Shown: positions 33,430-44,840, numbered from the stretch's first letter. The stretch is 64,000 nt of DNA from Dipylidium caninum (GCA_017562135.1 QEYB01000118.1:62001-126000); one strand, 5' to 3'. Translations and numbers: made by a program. The notes: a model not told the origin generated them from the sequence alone.

Positions 33430-33770
33430 ACACACGAAACATTGAGCAACGTTGCAGCATCGATTTCGTTTGGTGCATGTCTCCTCACTCGCCACACATT
33501 CGGCACACCCATTTGGCGACCTCTTGCCGTCCATCTCACCCAACGGGCCCACCTTAGCCCAGAGAAGGGTCTTCCGCGTGCTACACTCAACCAGGTTAAC
33601 GCAGCTCTCAAACGGGCAATTTAAGCTTTGCAATACTGACTCACTAATGCTGGGACTTGGTGAGAGATGTGAGAAAACACCTTCTGTGCCGATCGACTCG
33701 TGCAGTGACGACCTCGATGGTCGTCCCACAATTGACGGAGGCGACACAGTGCCTGATGGGCCATTTGGTA
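33430..33770. repeat. Inverted repeat R3, right arm (open on the minus strand)
   Basis: Partner of 32590-32890. The minus-strand frame 33747-33394 is open for 117 codons and Cys-rich near its end (NGCAECVASEETCTKRNRCC), and keeps the shared words with the left arm. It may be the less decayed copy of an old gene. Not recognised. Confidence 0.72.
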
Positions 33771-33774
33771 GATA

Positions 33775-35480
33775 GAAGAACCCGGAGGCGTAATTGGCTT
33801 AAGTGGCAGACCAGCCTGTAAGGCACACGTTGTCACCGCACGAGCCAAAGCGATGTAAATATGAAGTCCATTATATTTCCCGGTAAAATGGTCAACATTC
33901 GAGTTTCATTAGTGTTGGTCCCCATTCAGTGTCTTCTGTCTCTTTTCCTTAGCTATGTTCGGAACATTAAGTCGATTTCCATCCAACATCATCCTTCGCC
34001 ATATCTGCCACTTCCTATCTACAAATCCGTTCCATGTATCTCCACTTCTTTCCTTTGCCCAAGCTCAGACCCGAGAGACGTCCTTGTGGGATGACCAACG
34101 GCGTTAGTCATCTGGACCAGCAGGGAGAATGTGGATTCTGAGTTCATTCAGGAAGCAATGTGAAAATGAATAAATGAAACTTGTCAATCACGCCGATATC
34201 ATGTTTATCGACAGACAGACCGCTTTGAACGCTGAGATGGTGCCTCTTCGCCTGAGCACCGAGTGGGAGAAGAGAAATGTGTTTTAGTGCTGGCGGAGTT
34301 GAAGGCGTCAAGCAAGGTCAAAGGGAGTTGTGAATTGCATTTCGCTTGAAGCCAGGTTAAGCATTCGACCCTTTCTTTTGAGCAAATCACTTTGTCAGCG
34401 ATAAAATATACCGCATAGACGATCTTCGTGAGTGCGGTGTTCTGTTGGGAGTGGCGAACATCACGAGTTAGCGCATTTAGTTGGATAGTGTGAAGGAATG
34501 GGCGAGACTGCGAGTTGGCTAGCTAAATAGGCACAGAGGTCTTTCAATTTTGTTTATGTAAAGCTCAGAGACCCAGGAATGCTCAAGCGATTGAGAGCTA
34601 ACAATTCATCAATGCTGTGAGCGGTGCACTGTGTCCCGCTCGTCCTTTTCGGTGGCGCGATTGCCACGACTGAGGTCACACACGCATACACTTGTGCGGC
34701 TGGAACTTCGAGGCTGAAATCCACTGGCCCCTATCACTGCTCGCTCCCACTTCTGCGAATGAGTTATGAGCGAGTAACGTGGATGAATCCAAAATTGAAT
34801 TAAAGTAAGTTGGAGATGAAGACGAGTTTCAGCGAAGCATCCACGCGTCATTTATTAACAGGGCAATTGGTCGTACGAGTTAAAGGAGAATTCACTGCAC
34901 TGAGGAAGGCAGATCTCAGGACAAGAGAGAGGAGAGAAGGGTCACGAGGTGAAACTAACGTGTGCGAGCAGTTGTCAGATCTTGAAAATTACGAATGGCG
35001 ACGAGTTGGCAAGGATCAGCGGATGTGGCAGATGTGTTCACACAATCCGTTGATGTCTCACAGAGGTATATGGGTGGAGGAGTGGGAGAGTGGATGGATT
35101 GTGGGGAGGCGAAGGTTATTAAAATGGTTGGTTGGAGAAACACCAAAGGGCCGGGGAGGTGTGGGGGAATGGGAAGAATGATGAGGCTGCGAGGAGGGAG
35201 CAACGGTACTCGAGGGGGAGACGCGGCGATTGTAAGGTGGACTGAGGCACGAAGAAGTGAGGATCGCCATTTAACTGTTTTGAGAAGGTAACAAGATGTG
35301 GTCAGTGGCATGAGAATTTACGGAGGCGTGTCACATTTCCTTTCATCCCCCGCAACCGACCGAGATACCGTCAATGCCACTTCGCCTCACCTTACCTCAT
35401 TTCACTTCACCTCTATTCCTTCCCCTCTCCCTTCTCTCTTCCTTCTTCTCCCCACTTCTCACATTCCCTCATCGTCCAGA
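33775..35480. other. Unassigned sequence
   Basis: Pyrimidine-rich frames near 33861-34094 and a pair of opposed frames at 34810-35311; none supported by signals. Tentatively nothing. Confidence 0.45.
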
Positions 35481-35484
35481 ATGT

Positions 35485-35775
35485 GTGAAGTAACGTATCA
35501 GAAATTTGACCTTTTCGGTTTTGATTCGACAACAAACTTCCTCTCTCCACCCTTTCTTTCCCTCGCCCACAGTGTTTATTTCCATCCTTACAAGTCTACT
35601 TATCCCGATAACAGGAGATGTCCATTGCTCATCCCATACGCACAATCACTTTCTGCACACTACTGCCGCCTTAGTCTTCAATTTCCTTCACTTTTATGTC
35701 TCAAAACCGACCTCATGGCTTTCTTCACCCGTATGTGAAGAGGTGAAGCTGTAACACGCTCATTGCCACACTGTC
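35485..35775. repeat. Direct repeat R8, copy A
   Basis: Matches 63655-63965. Shared stretches include CAGAAATTTGACC, CCTCTCTCCACC, CATCCTTACAAGT, TGCTCATCCC and a GTGAGATGGAGCTGTAAC-type end. Diverged, no target duplication seen. Confidence 0.75.
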
Positions 35776-36060
35776 CTCTTCGACTGCCCTCGAACAAGAA
35801 GTTAATTAACGCTTTTAGAGTCTTTCGTTACAAAACAATGAGGTACAGCTATGTAGGGGAAAGATTTTTTGCAAGTGAAGACGATCCCAGGGATGCTGTT
35901 TGATGGAAAGGCGAGAGTAAATGTGAAGAGCGGCTTCAACGTCCTCAAATAAACCTCTGCGCCAAAGCGCATCTCGGTTTTACGGGATAGTGGCTCTCCG
36001 ACTAAGTTGTGCATAAGGCCCATTGTGTAAAATTTAATCATCTTTCTGAACAGCAACCTC

Positions 36061-36085
36061 TTGTGTGCGTGCGTGCGTGCGTGTG
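36061..36085. repeat. (GTGC)n/(GT)n microsatellite
   Basis: GTGC tetramers passing into GT. Confidence 0.85.
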
Positions 36086-36429
36086 TATACGCAAAAGCAT
36101 AGATTGGATATGCCGGAGAAAGACGACCGAACAACCAGTGCACCTGAGTGCGACCAGTTCAGACCGCAGAGGGTCACATTTGTGAAGAAAAAGACTCAAG
36201 GTTCGCCAATGATTTGGCATTGACAAGTGGCTTCGCACAGAAAGGCAATTAATATGCTTCGTCACTTACATAAGCCGCTAAGTGGAGTTGCATTTCGACT
36301 CAGCCTGACTCAGCCTGTCCTCAAAACCGAAAAGACGTCCTGCAAATAATCATAATCGTGGAGTCTGACCCTTGACCGTATCCTCTCGCACTCGTACTTT
36401 TCAACCATTGTAGATGGGCAGAGTGGAGG

Positions 36430-36885
36430 GGAGGGAAAGGAGGGAGCAGAGAGTGTCGTCAATTCGAAAATAATCGCTACGTGTTTTGCAAAGTCGGGGG
36501 GTGGGGGGAAGAGGGAGGCGGCGGTTGAGAAGACTTGACTTACCTGTCCGAGTTGAAGGTCGAGGAGAGATTTATCGGCATTGCAAACGAGCATTACAAC
36601 GTCCATCGCCCCGAGGCTGCGTACGTGTGTGTGTGTTTGACCCGTTAATCGGTCCTCCCCCACACCCTCTATCATCACTCTTGACAAAGCCTCAGTAGTA
36701 CAATTGGCAGCGAGCGATGCGATGTCACAGCGAAATATTCTGTGACCCTGCCCACACTGCCCTCATCCCTGGGTGGCATTTTATTCTAGTGGCGAGGGCA
36801 AGGACAAAAGCGAGGAGGGTGGAGGAACATTCACTGCCTCTCAAACTCGAGATCCTCGACACGCTACGAAGTGTTTGGTAGGAAA
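36430..36885. repeat. Direct repeat R4, copy A (contains SL-like 15-mer)
   Basis: Matches 41130-41575 with a shared order: TTCGAAAATA, AAGGTCGAGGAG, a GT dinucleotide run, CGTTAATCGGTCCTC, CTATCATCACT, ACAATTGGCAGCGAG and CACGCTA. The 15-mer CCGTTAATCGGTCCT at 36642-36656 equals part of the taeniid spliced leader as I remember it. Confidence 0.8.
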
Positions 36886-36914
36886 TCTTACTCTCTGCTC
36901 TCTACTCTTTTGCA

Positions 36915-37100
36915 GTATGACAAACGTCACTGAACTGCAACACGACATTTCTTTATGTTGACTTTACCGTCATTAGAACATTGCTTGAAAATTGACAAAC
37001 TGTGAGTCCCTCCGGGACTGTGTTGAATATCCAATCGATCAAGGCTGGGGAGGAGAGTTCTTGCGCGCTTGATTGTCTTCAAGCGCAACAATCGCACAAC
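36915..37100. repeat. Direct repeat R14, copy A
   Basis: Matches 51424-51590: CACTGAACTGCAACACGA, then TGCGAGYCCYTACGGG-like, then GTTCCTGCGCGC-like sequence. Confidence 0.7.
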
Positions 37101-37334
37101 GCTGCGTGAACCAATCAGCGGGAGGGTCGATTGAGATTGGTTAAACACTAGCTAGTAGCGCAAAGATCAAACTTGATTGCGTTGAATAAAGTAAACGTAG
37201 AAATAAAAAAACTACACCGTTCCAAGTTGTGTGGACTCCGACATTGTGGGGGGGGGTTGACTACAGGGAACAGAGGAGAAGGATAATGAGGATGAGTAGT
37301 ACAAGGTAGATGGAGTCCCACACTATGGTACAAG

Positions 37335-38690
37335 GTTTTCATACATGCAAGAAGAGTTGCCTCGCAAGCTAAGGCAGGTCGCCTCTATTTAGACTACGTG
37401 AATCACATCGATTTCACAAGGAAAATTTTGAAGGCTCTGAAGAAGAGCATTTTCAACTAATATCCTCTAAATGTGGGCAAACGAGCAAGTGAGACGAGGC
37501 ATTAGGCGATGAGACATGGATTCATTTTCCAACATCCCCAATTTCGGCAGACGCGCGATCCAGCAGCTGTCTTGGCCAGCCAAAGTGAATCTTCCGGTGG
37601 CATGGATTTGTCCACTGTTCCTCCTCCTGCTCCAGGTTTCTCCCATTCCTTCAACTCTTGGCCACACTTTTCCCCTTTCGCTCTCCATACATGTCCATTG
37701 TAGCACCAAGTATTGCGTAATTATACATTGTCAGCAGAAAGGTATTTACATGGCGTGTATGAGAGCGTAAAGCGTAGAAATGAGGTGCCGACGTGGCGGA
37801 GATGATGGGGGAGGAAAATAATTCCGCGAAAATGGTGAGGAAGGTGATTTACATTAGAAATGGACAGGCAAGAACGAAACTCAATAAGGTGTGCTGGCAA
37901 TTTCTCGCCCGCAAAATGTCAATTCCCACAGCAGGGAAGCACAGCAACTGATAGCATTTCGCTTCACTTCTTCACACAGAATAGCGCCTTTGGAAAGGGA
38001 GATTGGAATGGTCAACAGACCACACCTCCAATCATGTGTTCCTTCAAAGGGTGGAGGTCTGACCCAGTAGCCTCTGGCTGATCTCGCCCTGCTCGCGGCA
38101 TGCGAGCATCACTGGTGGACACAAGACGAGAGGACACGTTGTCACAGGGTCTACCACACTCACAGGAGCATATCCCACCACCCGATTACCACTCCCCACA
38201 CTCCCGACCCGCAGGGGACATGGGCTTCTGAGGTGAACCGATGGTATACTCAGTGTGGTTGATGACACAGCGATCACAACCGACGCAGATTCCGCATAAC
38301 CTCGCTTGCTTTCTGCACTAAACTCGAGGTGGAGCATCACCTCCACGTGTCCCAACGACCTGAGTCCCAAGACACCATGACGCCTTCTCCACCAATCTCT
38401 CCTCACAGCTGATGTCTGACCCAGTCGCATTTAGTGGTGCCAAATTCCCACCTTCCGCTGTCTCTGATTAGCGGCGAAGACGCGAACGACAGTGCTCGTG
38501 GGATCAAGGCCTTCACTGACCCCTTCGACCAATTGCTGACCGCACGCATTAACGCATTTTAACCGACATGTTTGCGTCGCGCTGGTATCGCCTCTATTTC
38601 CGCCAGGCTGCAGAGCTTCTATGAGACACACCACAGTAAATGTACTCATCCATGTGCAACTCCTCACTGCATCGCTCTGTGGTAGTCGAG
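37335..38690. repeat. Inverted repeat R5, copy A
   Basis: The reverse complement matches 50105-51090. Best segments are ACTTGGTGCTACA, TGCTGGATCGCG, GGAATTATTTTCCTCCC, GCAGGCTGGCGGAAA (GCAGCCTGGCGGAAA here) and GTCTCACYTGCTCGT. Identity is about 70-75% with gaps; copy A is about 350 bp longer. Confidence 0.82.
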
Positions 38691-39112
38691 TCATTCCATG
38701 CTACTGAATACTTGAAGATGTTCAATGAGGGGAAGGTGTGGGAACACGCACTCAGTGACCACAAAACCTTTATCTACTTGACTTGAGTTCTCTAACGCCT
38801 AATCGGTATCGCCTCCTCTGTCGGGGCCGTGACCATTGGGTTCTAAACGGTACATGAGCACGCATCCACGACAAGGGTGCATTATTGTTGGAGATGTGAG
38901 GACGCGGCGAAAGATCAGGGCAGCCTCACAATGACTGAAGTTACTCCATTCGCTCTGCCCACACTGAAAATGCCACTTGAAAGGGGCTCAACTCTTCTAT
39001 CTTTCAGCCTCGCGCATACCGTCTTTTCGGCCATATCGTTAACTTGGGCCTGCAGGGAGAAAACCACTCTCTCCTCCACTATGAAGCTCGTCCTCAACGC
39101 ACACTCACACCA
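38640..39112. repeat. Inverted repeat R6, left arm
   Basis: Reverse complement of 41684-42200 at about 75-80% identity. Both arms read SLTMTEVTP or CLTMTEVTP, then KTTLSST/KTTLFST plus MKLVLNA/LKLVLNA in the outward frame (plus strand here, minus strand in the right arm). Confidence 0.85.
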
Positions 39113-39425
39113 CTTGACTTTCGATGCGGTCCTGCCGACATTTCGAAGCAGAAGCCATGACAGAGGGGATGGGGACGTCTTACGAGGACTTACGATGACG
39201 CGAAGGAAAGGGAGTAGACATGTAAGACGATCAATGCGGGCAATTTCAAATGCCTCATTTCCCATCGGCACATGGACTAGTCTGTGCTGTCATAATCTGA
39301 CTGCTTGCGGCCACTTACAGTTCAGATGAAGAGCTTTTGCAATTAGATGACAACTGTCAGGATGAACAAATAGGCCTGAGCGCCAAAAATTGTCTTGTGA
39401 AATCGGCGCCCATTCAACACCGATA

Positions 39426-39498
39426 ATTGGCCAATCGTAGCCCACCCAATGAGGTGGTGGTGCGTTTGCAACTGTCCTCTTTCGTCAATCCTATAAAA
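39426..39498 (+). promoter_or_regulatory. CCAAT and TATA elements of the 39565 gene
   Basis: CCAAT at 39431-39435 is overlapped by an inverted ATTGG at 39426-39430. CTATAAAAG lies at 39491-39499 (TATAAAA 39492-39498). Spacing of about 57 bp between elements and about 67 bp from the TATA end to the ATG fits a short 5' UTR and RNA polymerase II core promoter. Confidence 0.5.
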
Positions 39499-39564
39499 GA
39501 TCATCGGGTCGCCTTTTGCCGCATTACTCGCTCGCACCGTGATTGGCAGCATCATTGTCCGACA

Positions 39565-39837
39565 ATGACTACTCGCGCTCGTGACAATTCGTCTATCAAC
39601 GACATCGGCAGCAGCAGCAGCAGCACCACCGAAAAGGAAAAATTTGTTACGGATGAGATGACCTACTTGGATGCCGTGCGCATTGCGATGCGGGTGGATG
39701 GAAAGATAAGGGCGACGAAGAGTCTTCACAAAAGATTGTTGTTGTTCAATCTGAGGGAAGCGGCCGACAAGTACATCAGGCGGCACATAGACGAATTTAT
39801 GCAGTCGCTTTTTCCCCAACCACGCAGACGGCGATGA
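39565..39837 (+). CDS. Small intronless gene, 90-residue basic protein
   Basis: ATG at 39565 in a good context (ACAATGA); stop TGA at 39835-39837. N terminus is low complexity with a Ser run from an AGC repeat (SSINDIGSSSSSTTEK). The rest looks helical and basic, e.g. MTYLDAVRIAMRVDGKIRAT and KRLLLFNLREAADKYIRRH, ending in PRRRR. The frame is open further upstream, but this ATG is chosen because it follows the CCAAT/TATA pair at a normal distance. AATAAA at 40004-40009 gives a 3' UTR of about 170-190 nt. No family recognised; not a dynein light chain as far as I can tell. The overlapping antisense frame (39897-39343) is taken as a shadow. It sits between the two R6 arms. Confidence 0.6.
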   Translation: MTTRARDNSSINDIGSSSSSTTEKEKFVTDEMTYLDAVRIAMRVDGKIRATKSLHKRLLLFNLREAADKYIRRHIDEFMQSLFPQPRRRR

Positions 39838-40003
39838 TCCTATCCATTCGCCTGCTCCCTCCTTACCAGGAAGAGGTGTGCCTCCGAACTCACACAACCT
39901 CGCCTCGTCTTATCCTCTTCAGTAAGCAGACTCACCCCTGTCCAACCCCGCCCCAACCCGCTCTGCTCTGCCTTACTCTGCTTTGTTCAGTGCGCTTTCC
40001 ATT

Positions 40004-40009
40004 AATAAA
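40004..40009 (+). terminator. Poly(A) signal of the 39565 gene
   Basis: AATAAA about 167 bases after the stop codon, followed by a T/C-rich region. Confidence 0.5.
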
Positions 40010-41129
40010 TACACTGCTTCGCCTAATCCACTTTCCTCTATTTGACTCGACTTTAATCCGTGTTGGGTTTTCATCCTTGCTCTCGCAGGTCCTTTAACTG
40101 CACTTCCTCTTCATGGCTCACAGTGACCCTCGATAAGATGGGATGCGGTAGGCGCTCCCTCCGCCAACTTTCACATTCCTGCTGTGCCGTTGGACGATGC
40201 GTTAGTCGATGCGAGGGGCCGCAAATAGAGCAGTGAACTGATTCGCCTAAGAGTCCCTCGCGAGGTGACAGTCGCCGCAATCCGTGGCGTCAGGCTACGG
40301 CAGCGATTGGGACTTTCATTTCGATGAGTTTCGAAATAAAATCCACTTGACAACAAATAAGGGTGTGACTCGGGTCAGAGGGCAAGGGGAGGTTGGAGGA
40401 GGGCCGAAAGTCGTTGGCTGATGAGTGAAAACTCGTCTGTTATGTTTATAAGTCCATATTCTTTTCCAGGCTGAAGACGCTGACGGGGAGCCTTTGTACA
40501 AGACGCAAATGTGGCCGCCTTCCACTTGGTCTACCTCATACGACACTGGCTCTGACAGTGACACTACCACCCCAAAAACAACGTGCCAAACGTATGCGAC
40601 TACAACTTACTGAGCAATGATGGACAAGTGTTTGAGTCGCCAGTATGGTTCCAACGCGTAGGATCCGCCAGGATCACCTGATTTCCTGTCGCCTTCACGT
40701 TATCCCGCATGAGGAATCTGGTTGAGATGACTTTCATGAATTGCATGGTGTGGTATTCCACCTTTCTCCCACTACTCATCCTCATCATTCTTCTCTATTC
40801 CGCATAGTCCCCCCCCCCCAAACAATATCGGAGTCCACGCAAAGTGGACCTTTATGAGGCACGTGCCGGTGGATAATGGCCAAGAATTTAATCGTGCTGC
40901 CTCTTTATTTCTGTACTGCGATTATTCCATTCAACACCATCAAGTGTGACTTTTGCGCTCCAGTTAGTGTTTAACCAATCGCAGTCGAGCCTCCCGCTAA
41001 ATGGCAGCATCTCACCTTCGGCCGCAACTTCTGGGTTGATACTTGGTCGAAAAGGATACGTCCAAGCGCAGCAGAAGTCCTCTCTGACCTCACCCGTCGC
41101 ACTCGTCATTATTACCTAATATCGATAGG

Positions 41130-41575
41130 CAGGGGAGGGGATCACAAGTAGTGTCATCAATTCGAAAATACTTGCTACATGGTTTGCGATTAAGGAATAA
41201 ATTGGGATGGAGAGGGGGGCTGGGACGAGGAAGGTGGCGATCGTGGGGGCTCAACTGATCCGTATGATTTGAAGGTCGAGGAGTGAGTCATCGGCATTGT
41301 ACACGGACATTACGACAACCATAACTCCGATGCTGCGTGTGTGTGTGTGTGTGTGTGACCCGCTAATCGGTCCTCCATCACACGCCCTATCATCACTTTT
41401 GACAAAGCTTCTGTAACACAATTGGCAGCGAGTGGTGCGAGATCACGGCGAAATATCCTGCAGCATTACCTACTGTACCCTCATGCGAGAGTGGCACGAA
41501 AGGGGTAGAGAGGCATTCATTGCCACTGATTTTCGAAATCGTCGCCACGCTATGCAATCCTTTTCGGCGATTGTC
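41130..41575. repeat. Direct repeat R4, copy B
   Basis: Partner of 36430-36885. The SL-like string has one change (CCGCTAATCGGTCCT). It includes a (GT)n run at about 41336-41358 that is longer than in copy A. Confidence 0.8.
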
Positions 41576-41683
41576 GGTGAGTCGGCACAAGAGATTCGGT
41601 GTTCTCGCGCTTCAACGTTCACTTTCCAACCAAGAATCATCCCGCTGCCACCACCTAAGCTTCTCACTGACCCCGCATGAAGG

Positions 41684-42200
41684 TGCGTTGAGGACAAGCT
41701 TCAGAGTGGAGAAGAGAGTGGTTTTCTCCCCGCAGGCCCACGTTGACGGTGTGACGAAAAATAGGTTATACGGGAGGCTGAATGATAAAGGATTTGAGCC
41801 GCTTTCAAGGGGCATTTTCTGTACAAACAGGACGAGTGGAGTAACTTCAGTCATTGTGAGGCAGCCCTGCTCTTTCACCGCATCCTCACATTTCCAACGA
41901 TGTTGCGGCCTCGTCGTGGATGCACACTAATGTACCGGTGAGAACTCAATGACCACAGCCCCGAAGAGGAGGTGATTCCAAATAGGCGCTAGGGGACTCA
42001 AGTGAAGTAGACAGGGGTTTCGTGGTCACTGAGTGCGTGTTCCCACACCTTCCCTTCATTTAACATCTCCACATATCCTCGCCTCTCACAATGCCCTGCT
42101 GAAACAACTGTTCATTCAGTGTTTTAGGTCGAAGCAGGTTGCCACTCATTATCTCTCAGTAGCATGTAATGACCCGATTACGCCAGGGTGATGCAGTGAG
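41684..42200. repeat. Inverted repeat R6, right arm
   Basis: Partner of 38640-39112. Has an extra stretch of about 90 bp near 42070-42160. The arms face each other across the 39565 gene and R4 copy B. Confidence 0.85.
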
Positions 42201-43182
42201 GAGCTGCGGTATTCGTAACTCCTTTTTCAACACAAAATAGTTCGAAGTCACAAACCTGCCTTCCGTACTTTCCTTCCCCCGACTTGAAGGCAAAACTGAC
42301 TCTAGTCCCTCTTTGCCCTGCTGCATCCACCTTGGCTCCCCAAGGCTACGCCTCCCCACCCCAACCGTCCTGTTTCGGCAAATTGAGTAACAGAACAACA
42401 GGTGAGAGTCATATAATAACGTGGTTCTCCACTTACTCCACGGCATCCGAACCTCAATATGTCTCTTCAGTCCACCACATGTCGGTCTGCGTGGGGGATG
42501 CTTTTCTTGAATTATCAAATCCCTCTAGGAGTACATGAGATACCTAATTACCCCTTCGTAGAGTTGTAAACTCATTTGCACTGTGGCCGAGGGTGATTTG
42601 CACTAAATCAATGCAGTGGATTGAAATGATGTTCATTGTTTTAGGCACACTCAGAGGTCTCTTGATCTTGCATGACATGGAGTGGAAGGGGGAGCTGAAG
42701 ACGACTAAATTTCACCCTGACAAGAATCGATGTGGATGTTTTGTACGTCCCCACGAGTTTTCTCAAAATTAGCCTCTTCTTCCGCCACACTCTTCAACAG
42801 TTTCTCACTCTTCTGCCCGCCTTTTCCTCTCTCTCTTCATAAAAGTTTCTACCAAGGCTACCACGTCCACGCGAAACTTTAAACACTGTGAATACGGATG
42901 AGCGAGGCAAGCCCTCGGAGGGCGGGCGGAACAGCTTGTCATCTATCTTATCTCTACCGCACCAACGTGGCTCGCCATCTTTCCACACTTCGTTTTAACA
43001 GCCTATTCATTTTCCACACGCAAAACAATGCGGCTAAATTTCGTTGAATTGAAATGTGACGACAAATTAGAAGTGGTTAGATGAGACGAGCCAGAAAGCT
43101 TCTTCCACGCAACCACAGAGTTGCAAAGTAGCAGAGGGAAAAGGTGGCGGGCTGAAAGTTGATGAAGGGATGGAAGGAAAAT
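42201..43182. other. Unassigned sequence
   Basis: A minus-strand frame at 42518-42156 begins outside and ends in the R6 right arm. Nothing else supported. Confidence 0.45.
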
Positions 43183-43428
43183 TTATCGGCGTTCCCAGAC
43201 AATCGTGCACACAGTGCAACGCCTACTCTCGAGATCCACTGCCGAAAACTTTTCTCTCCACTGCCTTATAGCCAGCAAGAGACAAGCCGCATTTGGTGAC
43301 CGTAGACGCTTTGTGCCATTGAATCCGTAATGTTGTGTTGCTTGTTCGACTTGCTCTGCGCACTCTCCATGGGGTATTTCGGGCAGCCAACTAGTAAGGG
43401 CAAAATGACTAAGTGTGAAGCATCCCAC
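43183..43428 (-). CDS. 81-codon frame with recurring peptide pattern (fossil or exon)
   Basis: Contains RQWREKFSAVDLESRRCT. Similar words occur in R4 copies on the plus strand: GGTFTASQTRDPRHA near 36825 and GREAFIATDFRNRRHA near 41510 (shared F-x-A, then R-x-x-R). The start of this frame (GECAEQVEQ) is antisense to a LFDLLCALS-type reading that also recurs at 46353-46395 and 46621-46660. It seems to be one of several related fragments; not recognised. Confidence 0.28.
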   Translation of the reverse strand: MGCFTLSHFALTSWLPEIPHGECAEQVEQATQHYGFNGTKRLRSPNAACLLLAIRQWREKFSAVDLESRRCTVCTIVWERR

Positions 43429-43990
43429 AACCTAGAAGTGAAGAGCTATGGAAGTAGGAGTAAGTGCATTGGTACACAGTGTACAGAAGATGAAAATGAT
43501 CATGAAATACCAGAAGATGATGTAACGAAAAATATGCCCACTGAAGAGAAATGCCTCAAGGCGGAAGGGGATAACCTCGCGAAGGCAAGAACTAGTGTTT
43601 CAACAGTGAGCGGCAGCGATGGAGGTGTGGGAAAAGGGGCGGAGCGGGTGATTTGAGAGGAAGACAGTTGGCGGCTTCGGGGAAAGAAATTAACCAGATC
43701 ACGTCACCTCGAAAGGTGCGCCACAAACGGGGATGGAGTCAGCCCAAGCGTAGATGCATGGAAACATGTGTTAGACCACTTCGACGAGAGGAATACTCCA
43801 TCACTGATGAAATGCTCCAGGAAAGAACGAAAGTAATATTACAATAGGATGATGAGTATGATTTGTTGGAATGGCTGAGGAGAGTTACCCACGACAAAGC
43901 GTTGACTCCAAAAGAGAAACACTAGGAACTCGATAACATTGTTGCTTACCTAGTTGAAAGGCGAAAGGAAGAGATAACTAATGAGAAAAT
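43378..43990 (+). pseudogene. Decayed gene fragment R7, copy A
   Basis: The reading begins near MTKCEASHNLEVKSYGSRSK then GTQCTEDENDHEI, changes frame between about 43620 and 43655, continues as KEINQITSPRKVRHK and EEYSITDEMLQERTKVILQ. It then passes stops at 43845-43847 and 43923-43925 while still reading protein-like (DEYDLLEWLRRVTHDKALT; ELDNIVAYLVERRKEEI). The partner at 48341-48724 keeps the first half. Conserved words plus stops mark a pseudogene of an acidic/helical protein. Family unknown. Confidence 0.5.
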
Positions 43991-44534
43991 GACAGTTGAC
44001 CAATCAATTGATTTCCACTTCCCCACTACCTTACGTCTTCACTCAGAGACTGCCCTCCTTGTCAAGGTGTATTTTCATGTTAGGAGAAAAGTTGGCCGCT
44101 CGTCCGTCCTCTGCACCGTCGAACTGCAAACGCCCTTACACGCATCCATGAGACTCTTGTAGCTGGCGGCTCCATCTTACGGCGTTTCTTCAACCTACTC
44201 ATTTGAAATAGTGGGTTTCCATTCGCACGAACACTCTCAGTCCCACCGACTGGGATAAGGAATAGGAGCCACTTTCGCTACAGTAATCAAGGCAAATGGT
44301 ATGGTTTGAACAATTAATTGATAACCTACAAACAAGTGTTGTGATAGACTTACTTTCTTTCAATTTAAGTTCTGTCTCAGTCCCACCTTGTGCTATTACT
44401 AGGCTCTAAAGACAACGCCCTTCTGCGTATTTTTCTACATGACATAAGCTTTGCCCCCCTGCCAGTAAAGAAATTGACAAGTTTCCGAGCATTGCATTGG
44501 TTATCGCCAGTGTAGTAATTTGTAAGCAAAGTTT

Positions 44535-44840
44535 CAATTTAGAGAAGATGTCAGCTGTGAATAGAACTCATCAACTGACATCCAGTCACAGTTGACTAGT
44601 GAGCCTTGGAGGCGACTGAATCACTCGAAGTTGACGATTGATCTCCACTCTCACGAGTCTGCTCACGGATCAGCCTGAGCTGCGGTCGAAAGAATCTGAC
44701 TGGTGTTTGCGCCTATTTAAGGCGCTGTCACGGGACTTCCCTCAAATCCTACCAAGTAGGTCCTACAAACGGTATTCTCAATTTCCGTCCTTCTTGATGC
44801 AGTCTGCGCTTAGTGATGCGAAAAGGCTGTTTGTCGAGCA
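44535..44840. repeat. Dispersed repeat R1, copy B
   Basis: Direct counterpart of 19768-20070. The first 60 bases are nearly identical, then it diverges with small indels. Contains CCTATTTAAGGCGCTGTCACGGG. Confidence 0.75.

Noticed and set aside
34810..35311. Opposed frames of about 120 codons
   Set aside because: Both strands are open because of skewed G/A composition; no independent support for either.
36601..36700. SL RNA gene
   Set aside because: Only 15 nt match the remembered leader; the donor GT after the leader and an Sm-like site are not present where expected.
39343..39897. 184-codon minus-strand frame
   Set aside because: Antisense to the 39565 gene, which has promoter, ATG context and poly(A) signal on the plus strand; the Ala run is the complement of the Ser codons.
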